Source: Gallionella sp. (GTDB taxonomy: Bacteria > Pseudomonadota > Gammaproteobacteria > Burkholderiales > Gallionellaceae). From it: a DNA stretch of 64,000 bases. A program made the translations under genes and the position numbers. Every line of letters begins with the position of its first letter. Within the stretch, counting starts at the first letter, position 1. Under the pieces are notes generated by a model that had not been told where the DNA came from, ran no database searches, and worked only from the letters and a program-made list of their open reading frames with translations. Below are positions 29,584 to 37,488 of the stretch, in pieces. The stretch covers positions 1 through 64,000 of the forward strand of contig JAUSNM010000029.1 in NCBI GenBank assembly GCA_030645535.1. Reading direction: 5' to 3'.

Positions 29584-31077
29584 GTGCCATTGATCAAACT
29601 GATTTTTCCGATACTGCTCGCAATCGGCACGCTTTTCACAACTGCGTACGCTGAAGATCAGCTCGCCCTGAGCACCTCATTGATAGAGCCCGCCGTCATT
29701 CTGACGAATGCGCACAACATCAAACTGAAGCTCATCTATGACGATGCGCTGGATAACGGCGATCTCTGGCAACGTCTGCGCGAAGGCTTCACGATGCAGG
29801 ACATGAACAGTCCGTTAGTCGCCAAACACGAACAATGGTATGCCAGCCGCCCCGACTACGTTGCCCGTATGATGAGTCGCGCAAATCGTTATCTTTATTA
29901 CATCACCGATGAAGTAGAACGTCGCGGCATGCCCGGCGAAATCGCGCTGTTGCCGATGATAGAAAGCGCCTTCAATCCCGGCGCTTATTCAACCAGCAAT
30001 GCCTCGGGCATTTGGCAATTCATGCCCGCCACCGGAAAAAATTTCGGTATGCGGCAAAACTGGTGGTATGACGGCAGGCGTGACATCATCGGGGCGACCA
30101 ATGGCGCACTGGATTATCTGGAAAAGTTGCACAACCAGTTCGGTGACTGGGAGCTGGCGCTGGCGGCCTACAACTGGGGAGAAGGATCGATTCAACGCGC
30201 TCAGGAACGCAACCGCAGAAAAGGGCTTCCCGTGAACTACGCAAGTCTTACATTGCCGGATGAGACACGCAATTATGTCCCTAAGCTGCTGGCAATAAAA
30301 AATATCGTCGCAAATCCGTCCAAATTTGGCATGGCATTGCCGGACATTGCGAATAAACCTTACTTCACCTCCGTGTCCACGGCAAAGCACATCGATGTGG
30401 AACTGGTCGCCCAGCTGGCCGATATTTCAATGGAAGAATTCACGGCGCTCAATCCGGCACACAACCGCCCGGTAATTTTGCAGGACAACAGCAATTTTAT
30501 TTTGCTGCCGGTAGATAAAGTCAAAACCTTCCAAACTAATCTGGAAAACTATGACAAGCCGCTGGTTAGCTGGCAAGCCTATCACGCCAGGAAGGGTGAA
30601 AGGCTCGATCACCTGGCACCGCGTTTCGGGCTTTCGTTGCAAAGGTTGAAATCGGTAAACAGCCTGTCTGCACGCAGTAATTTTTGCGACGATGAAACAC
30701 TGCTGGTTCCGCTCGCCGGAGAGCCTGGCGAGGGTGAAAACGAATTTGAAGCCTTCAATATGCACCTGCATCCTGTGCATAAGGAAGCCAAAAACAGCGA
30801 CACCGCCTCACTCAAGTACACGGTCCACAACGGTGATACGCTGGACAAACTGGCCGTCCGCTACCACGTCAGCGTTGCCAGCCTGAAAAGCTGGAATGGT
30901 CACACAAAACATATCAGGGCAGGACAGATGCTCACCATCGCCAAGTCAGACGTACGCGGCGAAAAGCACACAGCGAAACATGCCAAATCAACGGCGCATA
31001 AAGTGGCGCAACGCAATGTCGCCAGTAAGCATGCATCGAGAACGGCGCACACTCATCTCGCCCGCCAGGACAGATAA
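29584..31077 (+). CDS. mltD: Membrane-bound lytic murein transglycosylase D
   Basis: About 497 residues from a GTG; the frame is open from 29482, so the start is uncertain. I chose GTG because a signal peptide (LIKLIFPILLAIGTLFTTAYA) begins just after it. The SLT domain shows the catalytic Glu in LLPMIESAFNPGAYS and GIWQFMPATGKNFGM. Two LysM-type repeats follow, the last clear (YTVHNGDTLDKLAVRYHVSV). It cleaves peptidoglycan in the periplasm. The C-terminus is rich in Lys, His and Ala. Confidence 0.88.
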   Translation: MPLIKLIFPILLAIGTLFTTAYAEDQLALSTSLIEPAVILTNAHNIKLKLIYDDALDNGDLWQRLREGFTMQDMNSPLVAKHEQWYASRPDYVARMMSRANRYLYYITDEVERRGMPGEIALLPMIESAFNPGAYSTSNASGIWQFMPATGKNFGMRQNWWYDGRRDIIGATNGALDYLEKLHNQFGDWELALAAYNWGEGSIQRAQERNRRKGLPVNYASLTLPDETRNYVPKLLAIKNIVANPSKFGMALPDIANKPYFTSVSTAKHIDVELVAQLADISMEEFTALNPAHNRPVILQDNSNFILLPVDKVKTFQTNLENYDKPLVSWQAYHARKGERLDHLAPRFGLSLQRLKSVNSLSARSNFCDDETLLVPLAGEPGEGENEFEAFNMHLHPVHKEAKNSDTASLKYTVHNGDTLDKLAVRYHVSVASLKSWNGHTKHIRAGQMLTIAKSDVRGEKHTAKHAKSTAHKVAQRNVASKHASRTAHTHLARQDR

Positions 31078-31141
31078 CACAATAGCTTGATTATTAATGA
31101 ATTTTCAGAAACAACTGAGAGTTCAGAGCTGTACAAGATAA

Positions 31142-31435
31142 CTACCGCGTGATTTTTTTCGAGAATTCATTGACGTAGCACCACGCACGCCAGACCCGAC
31201 CGGCGCCTCGCGCCAGACCAGCCAGACTGCGCCTTCGCACCACCGCCAAACCCGCCAGTCCTGCTACCAGCACAGGATGGCTGCGCATAAAACCCACTGC
31301 GAGCACAGTCAGATCGGCAACCTGAAACGCGGGCTGCCAGCGCGTGCCAATCTCAGCCAGCTGTTCACGCTGAACATTGATTCTCGCCAGCAACATCTGG
31401 CGACGTTGCATGACCTCCTGGCTGCGCTTACCCAT
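31142..31435 (-). CDS. yqjK: YqjK-like protein
   Basis: About 97 residues from MGKRSQEVMQRRQML. A basic, coiled-coil N-terminus is followed by a hydrophobic stretch (HPVLVAGLAGLAVVRRRSL). It matches the small YqjK proteins found after yqjD and yqjE; their job is unknown. It overlaps the end of yqjE by 8 bp, so the three genes form one operon. An ATG nine codons upstream is also possible. Confidence 0.75.
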   Translation of the reverse strand: MGKRSQEVMQRRQMLLARINVQREQLAEIGTRWQPAFQVADLTVLAVGFMRSHPVLVAGLAGLAVVRRRSLAGLARGAGRVWRAWCYVNEFSKKITR

Positions 31436-31805
31436 TGCTGCCACCCAGTTGCTCGCGATCACGACCCAGTTCAGCCAGACTCACGGAAAACAGTTTCGAT
31501 TTTGTCCGCATGATTTTTTGCAGCCGGCTCACCACCAGCAGACCCAGCACGAGAAACAGCGCGCTCAGCCCCCCCAGCACCGCAAGACGATGCGTATCCC
31601 AGAACAGCACGACGATAAAGACCGTCAACAGCATGATGGTCATAGCGAAACAGATCAGCGCGGAGAAAAAATAAAGGAGCATCTGCTCCAGATGCAGACG
31701 CTCCTCGTACAACTCATTCGCCAGCAGTTCCAGCCGGGTGGACGCGATCGATGTCAGCGTAGACAGCAATCGCTTGATTGAACCCAGCAAACCAGCCTCG
31801 GACAT
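31428..31805 (-). CDS. yqjE: YqjE-family membrane protein (phage holin-like fold)
   Basis: 125 residues with two membrane helices (FFSALICFAMTIMLLTVFIV and GGLSALFLVLGLLVVSRL) after an amphipathic N-terminus. This is the YqjE/DUF1469 pattern, grouped with holin superfamily III by fold only. It lies between yqjD and yqjK, 3 bp from yqjD. Inner-membrane location is expected; function unknown. Confidence 0.82.
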   Translation of the reverse strand: MSEAGLLGSIKRLLSTLTSIASTRLELLANELYEERLHLEQMLLYFFSALICFAMTIMLLTVFIVVLFWDTHRLAVLGGLSALFLVLGLLVVSRLQKIMRTKSKLFSVSLAELGRDREQLGGSNG

Positions 31806-31808
31806 GGC

Positions 31809-32138
31809 TTAACGGCCGCGCGAAATCAGCATGCCTACGATCACACCGACTGCGGCGCTAATGCCAACAGCACGCCATGGATTATCGTGCACGTATTCGT
31901 CGGTCGCACGCGCTGCCAGCCTTGTCTTCTCCAGCATGGCGTCCTGAGCAACAGCCAGACGCGCCTTGGCGGCTTCAAGACTATCCTGAATGCGTTCACG
32001 TGCGGCAGTCACCTTCTCACCGGCCTGCCCTGCAGTCGCTCTCAACAACTCTTCGGCGTCCGACACCACCAGTTGCAAATCCTGCATCAGCTTTTCTTTG
32101 CTGACATCGCCTTGTACGCTCGTTGAATGGGTAGTCAT
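31809..32138 (-). CDS. yqjD: ElaB/YqjD-family ribosome-associated membrane protein
   Basis: 109 residues. A long helical N-terminus (KLMQDLQLVVSDAEELLRAT) leads to a C-terminal anchor (NPWRAVGISAAVGVIVGMLI) ending SRGR. In E. coli, YqjD and ElaB tether ribosomes to the inner membrane in stationary phase. First gene of the yqjD-yqjE-yqjK operon. Confidence 0.88.
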   Translation of the reverse strand: MTTHSTSVQGDVSKEKLMQDLQLVVSDAEELLRATAGQAGEKVTAARERIQDSLEAAKARLAVAQDAMLEKTRLAARATDEYVHDNPWRAVGISAAVGVIVGMLISRGR

Positions 32139-32206
32139 GATGCTCTCCTTGAAAGGTTAAGTTAAAAATCACCGCTGCAAAATGCGTCAAAGCCAACACT
32201 GCCTTT

Positions 32207-34237
32207 TTAATCCAAAGGGGGCATCCCGTCAACTTGAATCGAGGTTTTTTCTGACAAATGACAGTGCACGGCGTGGCTTTCAGAAATTTCTGTCTCAAGC
32301 GGATAGCTGGTTCGGCAAATCACCTCTGCATGCTTGCAGCGCGGTGCGAAATGGCAGCCTTGCGGCGGATTGGCAGGCGACGGCAAATCACCCGCAAGCT
32401 TGATAAATTCGCGGCTCTGCCCGTCGATACGCGGCACGGCAGACAGCAAGGCCTGTGTATAAGGATGGCGAGGGGAACGCAACACTTCATCGCTGGTACC
32501 GCGTTCGACGATGCGCCCCAGATACATCACACACACCTCATGCGCCAGGTACTCCACCACCGCCAGGTTGTGCGTGATGAACAAATAGGAGAGGTTCAAT
32601 TCCTGTTGCAGGTCTTTGAGCAGATTCAGGATTTGCGCCTGCACCGACACGTCCAGCGCACTGGTTGGCTCGTCGCAAATTAACAGTTGAGGCGAGACGG
32701 CGAGTGCGCGTGCAATCGCGATGCGTTGCCGTTGCCCGCCGGAGAACTCGTGCGGATAACGCCACTTGGCGGTGCGCGCAAGACCTACCTTGTCCAGCAA
32801 GGTATCTATGTGCGCCTGACGAGATGCACTGTTACCACCCAAATTCAGCGCGCTCATGCCCTCTTCGAGTATCTCCGCGACGCGCATCTTCGGGTTCAGC
32901 GAAGCATACGGATCCTGGAACACCATCTGCATCGAGGCGCGCTGGCCGCGCGAGGCGCTGCTACCTACCAGTTCGCGCCCGTCGAATTGCACGCTGCCCG
33001 CCGTGGGCTTGATCAATTGCAGCAGCGCCTTGCCCAGCGTGGTCTTGCCGCAGCCGGATTCGCCAACCAGGGCCAGCGTGCGCCCGGCTGGAATATTCAA
33101 CGACACGCCATCCACCGCCTTCACCTGCCCCACCACGCGCTGCAAGATCCCTTTGCGGATCGGAAAGTGGACCTTGAGGTCGGAGACTTCAAGAAGCTTG
33201 TGGCGGGTTGCGGGTAGCGGGTAGATAACGTCATGTTCTGCCGTTTGCTGCTCATTTTCAGCTACAGGCGACAAGCTACCAGCTACCCGCTCCGCATAAA
33301 GATGGCAACACACCCCCTGAGCATCGCCAACGGCGGTCCATTCCGGCGTCTGTTCGCTGCACAATTCCCATGCCTTATCGCAACGCGGCGCGAAACGACA
33401 ACCCTGTTCGATGCTTCCCAGCGGCGGCACGCTACCCGGTATCGCCGCCAGCGGCTGGTCGCGGCGTCCCGCGTGTGGCAGGGCTGCAAACAGTTTTTGA
33501 GTGTAGGGATGCAGCGGCTTTGCGAACAAGGCTTCGCGGCTGGCCTGTTCGACGATCTGACCTGCATACATCACGCCAACGCGATGCGCCGTTTCAGCAA
33601 CCACGCCCAGGTCGTGCGTGATCAGCAGCATCGCCATGCCACTCTTGTCTTGTGTGTCGCGCAGCAATTGCAGCACCTGCGCCTGTATCGTCACATCGAG
33701 CGCGGTGGTCGGCTCGTCGGCGACCAGCAGTTTGGGGCTGCCGGCCAATGCCATCGCGATCATCACGCGCTGCTTCATGCCGCCGGACAACTGGAACGGA
33801 TATTCAGACACACGCCGCGCCGCATCGGGGATGCCGACCTGATCCAGCAGTTCGATGCAGCGCTGATTTATATCACCTGCATTTTTATTATGTAATTCAA
33901 GCACTTCGGCGATCTGCGCACCCACCGTCATCACCGGATTCAGGCTCAGCCCCGGTTCCTGAAAGATCATCGCCATCTGACCGCCACGCACCGCGCGCAT
34001 CTCGCGCTCAGGCAACTCGAACAGCTGCGCCTCCCCCAACACCACCGATCCGGCTTTGTTAGCTACCCCGTCCGGCAACAGTCGCATCAGGGAGAGCGCC
34101 GTCATCGACTTGCCGCAGCCTGATTCGCCGAGCAGCGCGAAAGTCTCTCCGGCCGCAATTTCAAAAGATATGCCATCCACGATCGCCGCGCCATTGCGCA
34201 ACCCCGTGACCAGGCCTTCTACTTTGAGCAGACTCAC
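32207..34237 (-). CDS. yejF: Dual-ATPase peptide ABC transporter subunit YejF-like
   Basis: About 676 residues with two complete ATP-binding domains: Walker A GESGCGKS in each, signatures LSGGMKQR and FSGGQRQR, Walker B LLVADEPTTALD and LLICDEPTSALD, and an oligopeptide-transporter tail (CRFAPRCDKAWELC; CHFAPRCKHAEVIC) after each. It powers uptake of oligopeptides or microcin C-like compounds with YejA, B and E. I start at a GTG inside GTGA, where it overlaps the stop of a short upstream frame; the frame stays open to 34357. It is now cut off from yejE by a 3.5-kb island, so it needs its own promoter. Confidence 0.85.
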   Translation of the reverse strand: MSLLKVEGLVTGLRNGAAIVDGISFEIAAGETFALLGESGCGKSMTALSLMRLLPDGVANKAGSVVLGEAQLFELPEREMRAVRGGQMAMIFQEPGLSLNPVMTVGAQIAEVLELHNKNAGDINQRCIELLDQVGIPDAARRVSEYPFQLSGGMKQRVMIAMALAGSPKLLVADEPTTALDVTIQAQVLQLLRDTQDKSGMAMLLITHDLGVVAETAHRVGVMYAGQIVEQASREALFAKPLHPYTQKLFAALPHAGRRDQPLAAIPGSVPPLGSIEQGCRFAPRCDKAWELCSEQTPEWTAVGDAQGVCCHLYAERVAGSLSPVAENEQQTAEHDVIYPLPATRHKLLEVSDLKVHFPIRKGILQRVVGQVKAVDGVSLNIPAGRTLALVGESGCGKTTLGKALLQLIKPTAGSVQFDGRELVGSSASRGQRASMQMVFQDPYASLNPKMRVAEILEEGMSALNLGGNSASRQAHIDTLLDKVGLARTAKWRYPHEFSGGQRQRIAIARALAVSPQLLICDEPTSALDVSVQAQILNLLKDLQQELNLSYLFITHNLAVVEYLAHEVCVMYLGRIVERGTSDEVLRSPRHPYTQALLSAVPRIDGQSREFIKLAGDLPSPANPPQGCHFAPRCKHAEVICRTSYPLETEISESHAVHCHLSEKTSIQVDGMPPLD

Positions 34238-34344
34238 GCGCCCGCCCGGTTCTGCTTCGATTGATGTAGTGCCGTGTTTTTGTCTTTCATGCCTGAAGGT
34301 AAATAATCTTTGTAATTCAATGCGTATGAAAAATATCCCGCGTA

Positions 34345-34473
34345 TTATACGGTGCACGCCTTGCGCTTGCCGTGAAACCGGATAAAGCGCTTAATCCAGT
34401 CCACATAAGATTGTTCGGTACGCAGGCTATAGTGTTTCGCCCGGATGCGTTCACGCACAACTTCCAGCAGCAT
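34345..34473 (-). pseudogene. Integron integrase (intI) 5' fragment
   Basis: Minus-strand frame MLLEVVRERIRAKHYSLRTE, QSYVDWIKRFIRFHGKR, then KACTV-stop. This is the N-terminal core-binding region of integron integrases (pattern R.KHYS.RTEQ.YV.WI.RFI.FHGKR). Homology ends right after FHGKR, about 37 codons in; the catalytic tyrosine-recombinase domain is gone. Upstream residues (LLPAPHAP) are in frame without a good start. It is divergent from the attC-bearing array on the plus strand, the normal integron layout. Confidence 0.8.
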
Positions 34474-34545
34474 AGGTGCATGCGGAGCTGGCAGTAGAGT
34501 TTGACATGTTAAATCATGATATTCATGTAAAATCAGTTGGTTGCA

Positions 34546-34617
34546 ATATAACAGGACAGCTTATACAGAACGTTCATCTGCATACATTTGAATAGTTCTG
34601 TCCATTTAACGTTATAC
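34546..34617 (+). other. attC-like recombination site A (first in array)
   Basis: R''-like ATATAAC at 34546-34552 and R'-like GTTATAC at 34611-34617 are complementary at 6 of 7 bases. GGACAG (34554-34559) pairs with CTGTCC (34598-34603), and CAGAAC with GTTCTG further in. It lies 73 bp from the integrase fragment and just before the first cassette gene, so it could belong to an attI-adjacent empty cassette. Confidence 0.6.
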
Positions 34618-34627
34618 GAGATAGAAA

Positions 34628-35095
34628 ATGTGGAGCCTAGGCGAAATTTTTTCCGCTAACTCTGATAGGGCCAACCTCGTCACGGCAGTCGTATCCGTCA
34701 TTGCGGCAGTGCTCGTGGTGTTCTGCACTCACCTACTCGCCGCGCGTAGGACAAGGAGTGAGTTGAAGGCGAAGAAATTGGAGGAATGTTATGCAGCTCT
34801 AGCCGATTTCAAGAAGGCTGGCTGGGCGCAATTGCATCAGAGAGCGAGGCCAAACGAACGAGAGGTCGAAGTCAATGGAGCTTACGACCACGCACACGCG
34901 AAACTGGAGATGCTGTCCGCCATTCACGTCGAGGAAATTCAGGACAAGGTCTTGGAGATGCATACGATGGTGCTCACAATGCAGAGCGTTGAAGGCCGGG
35001 ATATGTCCTCGTTCCAAAGCGAACTTGAGAAATTTATTCGGTTGGTTACTGATGCGGAACAGGTAATCGTGGCAAAGGTTAGAAAGATCGTATAA
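34628..35095 (+). CDS. Cassette-borne membrane-anchored protein, unknown function
   Basis: 155 residues, no family recognised. One membrane helix near the N-terminus (LVTAVVSVIAAVLVVFCTHL) is followed by a basic stop-transfer (AARRTRSELKAKK) and a helical cytosolic part predicted to form coiled coil (AKLEMLSAIHVEEIQDKVLE). The layout recalls small phage or defence-related membrane proteins, but no motif supports a role. The TAA stop lies inside the R'' box of attC B, as in integron cassettes. It begins 10 bp after attC A. Confidence 0.6.
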   Translation: MWSLGEIFSANSDRANLVTAVVSVIAAVLVVFCTHLLAARRTRSELKAKKLEECYAALADFKKAGWAQLHQRARPNEREVEVNGAYDHAHAKLEMLSAIHVEEIQDKVLEMHTMVLTMQSVEGRDMSSFQSELEKFIRLVTDAEQVIVAKVRKIV

Positions 35096-35156
35096 CAAGC
35101 CGTTCAACCCGATCGCGCGCGAAAACGCGCGCTCCGGGTTAACGGCGGCGTTATGC
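35090..35156 (+). other. attC recombination site B
   Basis: R'' GTATAAC (35090-35096), followed by AAGCCGTTCAACCCG. An internal stem has AACCCG (35106-35111) with CGGGTT (35135-35140) and GCGCGC on both sides of GAAAA. Then AACGGCGGC and R' GTTATGC (35150-35156). Length 67 bp, typical of attC. The cassette crossover would be after the G at 35150. Confidence 0.82.
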
Positions 35157-35174
35157 CTTTAAGAAAGTGACAAT

Positions 35175-35597
35175 ATGAAAAATGTAGTTATTGCCCTACG
35201 TGGCGCAGCAAACCAAGGCAAAAGCTCTTCAATTAAGCAAGCTTTCAGCTTACTCAAACAGAAGCTCTCAATTGATTCAATTTCACATGAAATTACAGGC
35301 GCAGACATACGAGCAGTATTAACCATTGGAAATATAAAAATTGGTATTGAAAGCCAAGGTGATCCTAACAGCAGATTAACCGAAAGCCTTAAACTATTCA
35401 CCAGTCTTGGCTGCCAAATTATCATTTGTGCCACAAGAACTAGAGGTGCAACCGTTAAAGCCGTTCAAGACTTAAACCCAAGTTACACCATAACTTTTAT
35501 AAATAAAGTTGGTGAAAAAGAAGTTTCAAAACAAGCCGCAGTAAACCTTGCCACTGCAAATCAAATAGTAACCTTGGTGCAAAATGCTCTGCCGTAG
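35175..35597 (+). CDS. Cassette-borne small P-loop-like protein, unknown function
   Basis: 140 residues. A possible Walker A motif sits in RGAANQGKSSSIKQA near the N-terminus, followed by a segment IKIGIESQGDPNSR that could be a Walker B/sensor region and LGCQIIICATRTRG. This looks like a compact P-loop NTPase, but no family is recognised. The gene is clearly more A+T-rich than its surroundings (many AAA, ATT, AAT codons), a sign of recent transfer. Its TAG is directly before the R'' box of attC C. Confidence 0.65.
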   Translation: MKNVVIALRGAANQGKSSSIKQAFSLLKQKLSIDSISHEITGADIRAVLTIGNIKIGIESQGDPNSRLTESLKLFTSLGCQIIICATRTRGATVKAVQDLNPSYTITFINKVGEKEVSKQAAVNLATANQIVTLVQNALP

Positions 35598-35649
35598 GCA
35601 TAACCCATCATTCAAGCGGGACGCCTAACGGCGCCCCTTAATTCAGACT
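35598..35649 (+). other. attC-like site C, truncated at its right end
   Basis: R'' GCATAAC (35598-35604), then CCATCATTCAAGCGGGACGC, CTAACGGCGCCCCTTAATTC. This is the common attC body (CAAGCGGGACGCC / GGCGCCCCTT), but the expected GTTRRRY box after TTAATTC is missing and the sequence switches to AT-rich DNA. Probably a deletion or insertion broke it. Confidence 0.7.
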
Positions 35650-35754
35650 ACAAGGGCTTCCCCGTCATTGCAACTGACGTATTGGCTTTTTGTTTGGAGT
35701 CTATTTTATTTTAGTTATTTTATACCATTAGCGGGGTCACATTAGCGGGGGCAG

Positions 35755-35836
35755 GTCTAGATTCGTAGCATTGTGCTGCTTATTCGGCCCCCTGCGCTCA
35801 AGCTGATCAGCGCAGCACCTTGCTTTTACGTTAGAC
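35755..35836 (+). other. attC-like recombination site D
   Basis: R' GTTAGAC is at 35830-35836, preceded by CGCAGCACCTTGCTTTTAC. The left arm starts GTCTAGATTCGTAGCA and GTGCTGC pairs with GCAGCAC across a ~30-base loop. The R'' box is degenerate (GTCTAGA for GTCTAAC). The right arm CCTTGCTTTTACGTTAGACC recurs almost exactly at the site at 49.2 kb. Confidence 0.6.
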
Positions 35837-35858
35837 CGCATTTCAAGTGAGTACCCGA

Positions 35859-36341
35859 ATGAAATTAAAATTTATACAAGCAACACCAGACAAAGCAGAA
35901 ATTATAGGTTCACTGGTCGTCCAGCTTACACAGGAAATCTGTGAGCGTACCAATGCACAACATTTCGATATTGATTTGGAAGGCACGGTTCAGAGATGTG
36001 AAGAGTTGTTATCGGCAGGTCACTACGCAGCTATTATTGGCTGGTCAGATAATATCCCTGTTGCTGTTTCGACATTCACTGAGACTTACGCTTTATATGC
36101 AGGTGGAAAGATAGGCGTAATTCAAGAGTTTTATGTTCTTCCTGCGTTTCGCTCTTCAGGTGTCGGAGCAATGCTGATAGAGCAGGTCAGAAGTTATGGA
36201 CAAAAGCATGACTGGTCGTGCATCGAGTTATGCACACCGCCGCTCCCTGAGTTTGAGCGTGCGTTAAGTTTTTATCAGGATAATGGCCTTGTTCCTGTTG
36301 GCGGTCGTAAAATGAGACAAAATCTAGCTTCAAATGCCTAA
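35859..36341 (+). CDS. Cassette-borne GNAT N-acetyltransferase
   Basis: 160 residues from the ATG (a GTG four codons upstream is possible). The GNAT acetyl-CoA site is seen in VIQEFYVLPAFRSSGVGAML (V-x-P-x-x-R-x-x-G-V-G), followed by the typical beta-5/alpha-4 end FERALSFYQDNGLVPVGGRK. Acetyltransferases of this kind are frequent integron cargo, some giving drug resistance; the substrate here is unknown. The TAA stop lies within the R'' box of the next attC (36336-36342), as expected for a cassette. Confidence 0.85.
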   Translation: MKLKFIQATPDKAEIIGSLVVQLTQEICERTNAQHFDIDLEGTVQRCEELLSAGHYAAIIGWSDNIPVAVSTFTETYALYAGGKIGVIQEFYVLPAFRSSGVGAMLIEQVRSYGQKHDWSCIELCTPPLPEFERALSFYQDNGLVPVGGRKMRQNLASNA

Positions 36342-36765
36342 CCCTGCATTCAGGCTGGAAGGCGCAAAATCAAATCGGGGTCAGACTCGAATTAACATCT
36401 CCCTAATATTAGCCGCAGCCTTTCTCCTCCTGCTGGCGGTATCAGCCTTTTCCGGCAAGTTGCCATATGCCGTCCTCGATCTTTACCTCATTGCCAGCGC
36501 CGTCGCATTTGCCGCCTACGCACTCGACAAATCAGCCGCAAAAAACAATCAGTGGCGAATCAAAGAGAGCACCCTGCACCTTTTCGCGCTGGCCTGCGGC
36601 TGGCCCGGTGCTTTAGCAGCACAAAGGCTGCTTCGCCACAAGTCCAAAAAGCTGTCATTTCAGATCGTGTTTTGGGTCACAGCCTTGCTCAATTGCAGCA
36701 CGCTCGGCTGGTTATTCTTGTCCCCGGATGCCGGGGCACTCCGCTCCTTTCTTGGTATGGCGTGA
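36334..36765 (+). CDS. DUF1294 membrane protein, 5'-truncated and fused to array end
   Basis: From about residue 24 (ISLILAAAFLLLLAVSAFSG) this is a DUF1294 domain with two or three membrane helices, YALDKSAAKNNQWRIKESTL and LACGWPGALAAQRLLRHKSK, and ends FLGMA. In most relatives DUF1294 follows an N-terminal cold-shock domain, which is absent here. The first ~20 residues are translated from the broken attC and the GGGGTCAGAC repeat, so the ATG is accidental. It is either a truncated pseudogene or starts at an internal ATT/GTG-type codon. Position is seen; lack of function is inferred. Confidence 0.6.
   Translation: MPNPAFRLEGAKSNRGQTRINISLILAAAFLLLLAVSAFSGKLPYAVLDLYLIASAVAFAAYALDKSAAKNNQWRIKESTLHLFALACGWPGALAAQRLLRHKSKKLSFQIVFWVTALLNCSTLGWLFLSPDAGALRSFLGMA
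36336..36366 (+). other. Partial attC-like site E at the array edge
   Basis: R'' GCCTAAC (36336-36342) followed by CCTGCATTCAGGCTGGAAGG, the start of an attC left arm. It is cut off after about 30 bp and joined to CGGGGTCAGACTCGAATTAA, a dispersed repeat motif, which then runs into the DUF1294 gene. This marks the right end of the recognisable array. Confidence 0.6.
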
Positions 36766-36834
36766 AGGCCGTCCCGTCAATAATATCTTGCACCGAAAGG
36801 TGACAATAGGCACACATCAAGTTAAACTGCCGGC

Positions 36835-37128
36835 ATGAAACCATTTCGCTGGAACCATGAGAAAAACGAGACGCTGAAAATTGAGCGCAGCATTTCGTTT
36901 GAGGAAATAGTTCTCGCGATAGAAGCAGATGGTTTGCTGGATGAATTGCGCCACCCGAACCCGGAAAAGTATCCGAACCAGTCCATTTTTGTCGTAACAC
37001 TTGATGAATATGTTTACTTGGTGCCGTATGTTGAAGAACCGGATTACTACTTCATGAAGACAGTGATTCCGAGCAGGAAGGCTACCAGAGACTACTTACT
37101 GAGGAGCAACCAAAATGAAAAAACTTGA
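36835..37128 (+). CDS. BrnT-like toxin of a type II toxin-antitoxin pair
   Basis: 97 residues. The opening FRWNHEKNETLKIERSISFE matches the BrnT/DUF4258 family (FEWDxxKNxxxxxxHGISFEE), RelE-fold ribonuclease toxins, though the usual terminal R-x-S pattern is replaced by IPSRKATRDYL. It overlaps the next gene by 14 bp. Such pairs are common stabilisers of integron and island DNA, which fits its place just beyond the cassette array. Confidence 0.7.
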   Translation: MKPFRWNHEKNETLKIERSISFEEIVLAIEADGLLDELRHPNPEKYPNQSIFVVTLDEYVYLVPYVEEPDYYFMKTVIPSRKATRDYLLRSNQNEKT

Positions 37129-37438
37129 TGCGTTTGAGCAAGATATCCTGACCGCCTATGAATCTGGCGAGTTCAAATCCACTTCACCATCAAAAGCTGA
37201 TTTAGCCAAATTCAAGGCGGCTGCCAGCGCAACCTTTATCAAAGACAGGCGAATCAATATACGGCTATCCTCGCCCGACCTGATGGACATTCAGGCGCGC
37301 GCTCTGGAGGAAGGGATTCCGTACCAGACTTTTATCGCCAGTATTTTGCACAAGTATGCCTCTGGCCGCTTGTTTGAAAAACCATCTAACCTGCCCCATC
37401 GATCAACCGGGCGCACCGACATGCGGCGCACAGGTTAA
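37115..37438 (+). CDS. CopG-family antitoxin
   Basis: 107 residues. The core KDRRINIRLSSPDLMDIQAR and EEGIPYQTFIASILHKYASG is the CopG/ribbon-helix-helix antitoxin pattern found in BrnA-like partners. The N-terminal part (LDAFEQDILTAYESGEFKST) probably binds the toxin. RHH antitoxins usually repress their own operon; no operator was identified. The last ~20 residues look like read-through into non-homologous DNA. Confidence 0.78.
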   Translation: MKKLDAFEQDILTAYESGEFKSTSPSKADLAKFKAAASATFIKDRRINIRLSSPDLMDIQARALEEGIPYQTFIASILHKYASGRLFEKPSNLPHRSTGRTDMRRTG

Positions 37439-37488
37439 CTGCACATCAGGCGCCCTTACGCACCCGCCGGACCACCGCCAAGGCTGAA

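Noticed and set aside
37390-37470. GC-rich stretch with CAGGCGCCC after the antitoxin gene considered as an attC
   Set aside because: No paired R''/R' boxes or arm complementarity could be found.
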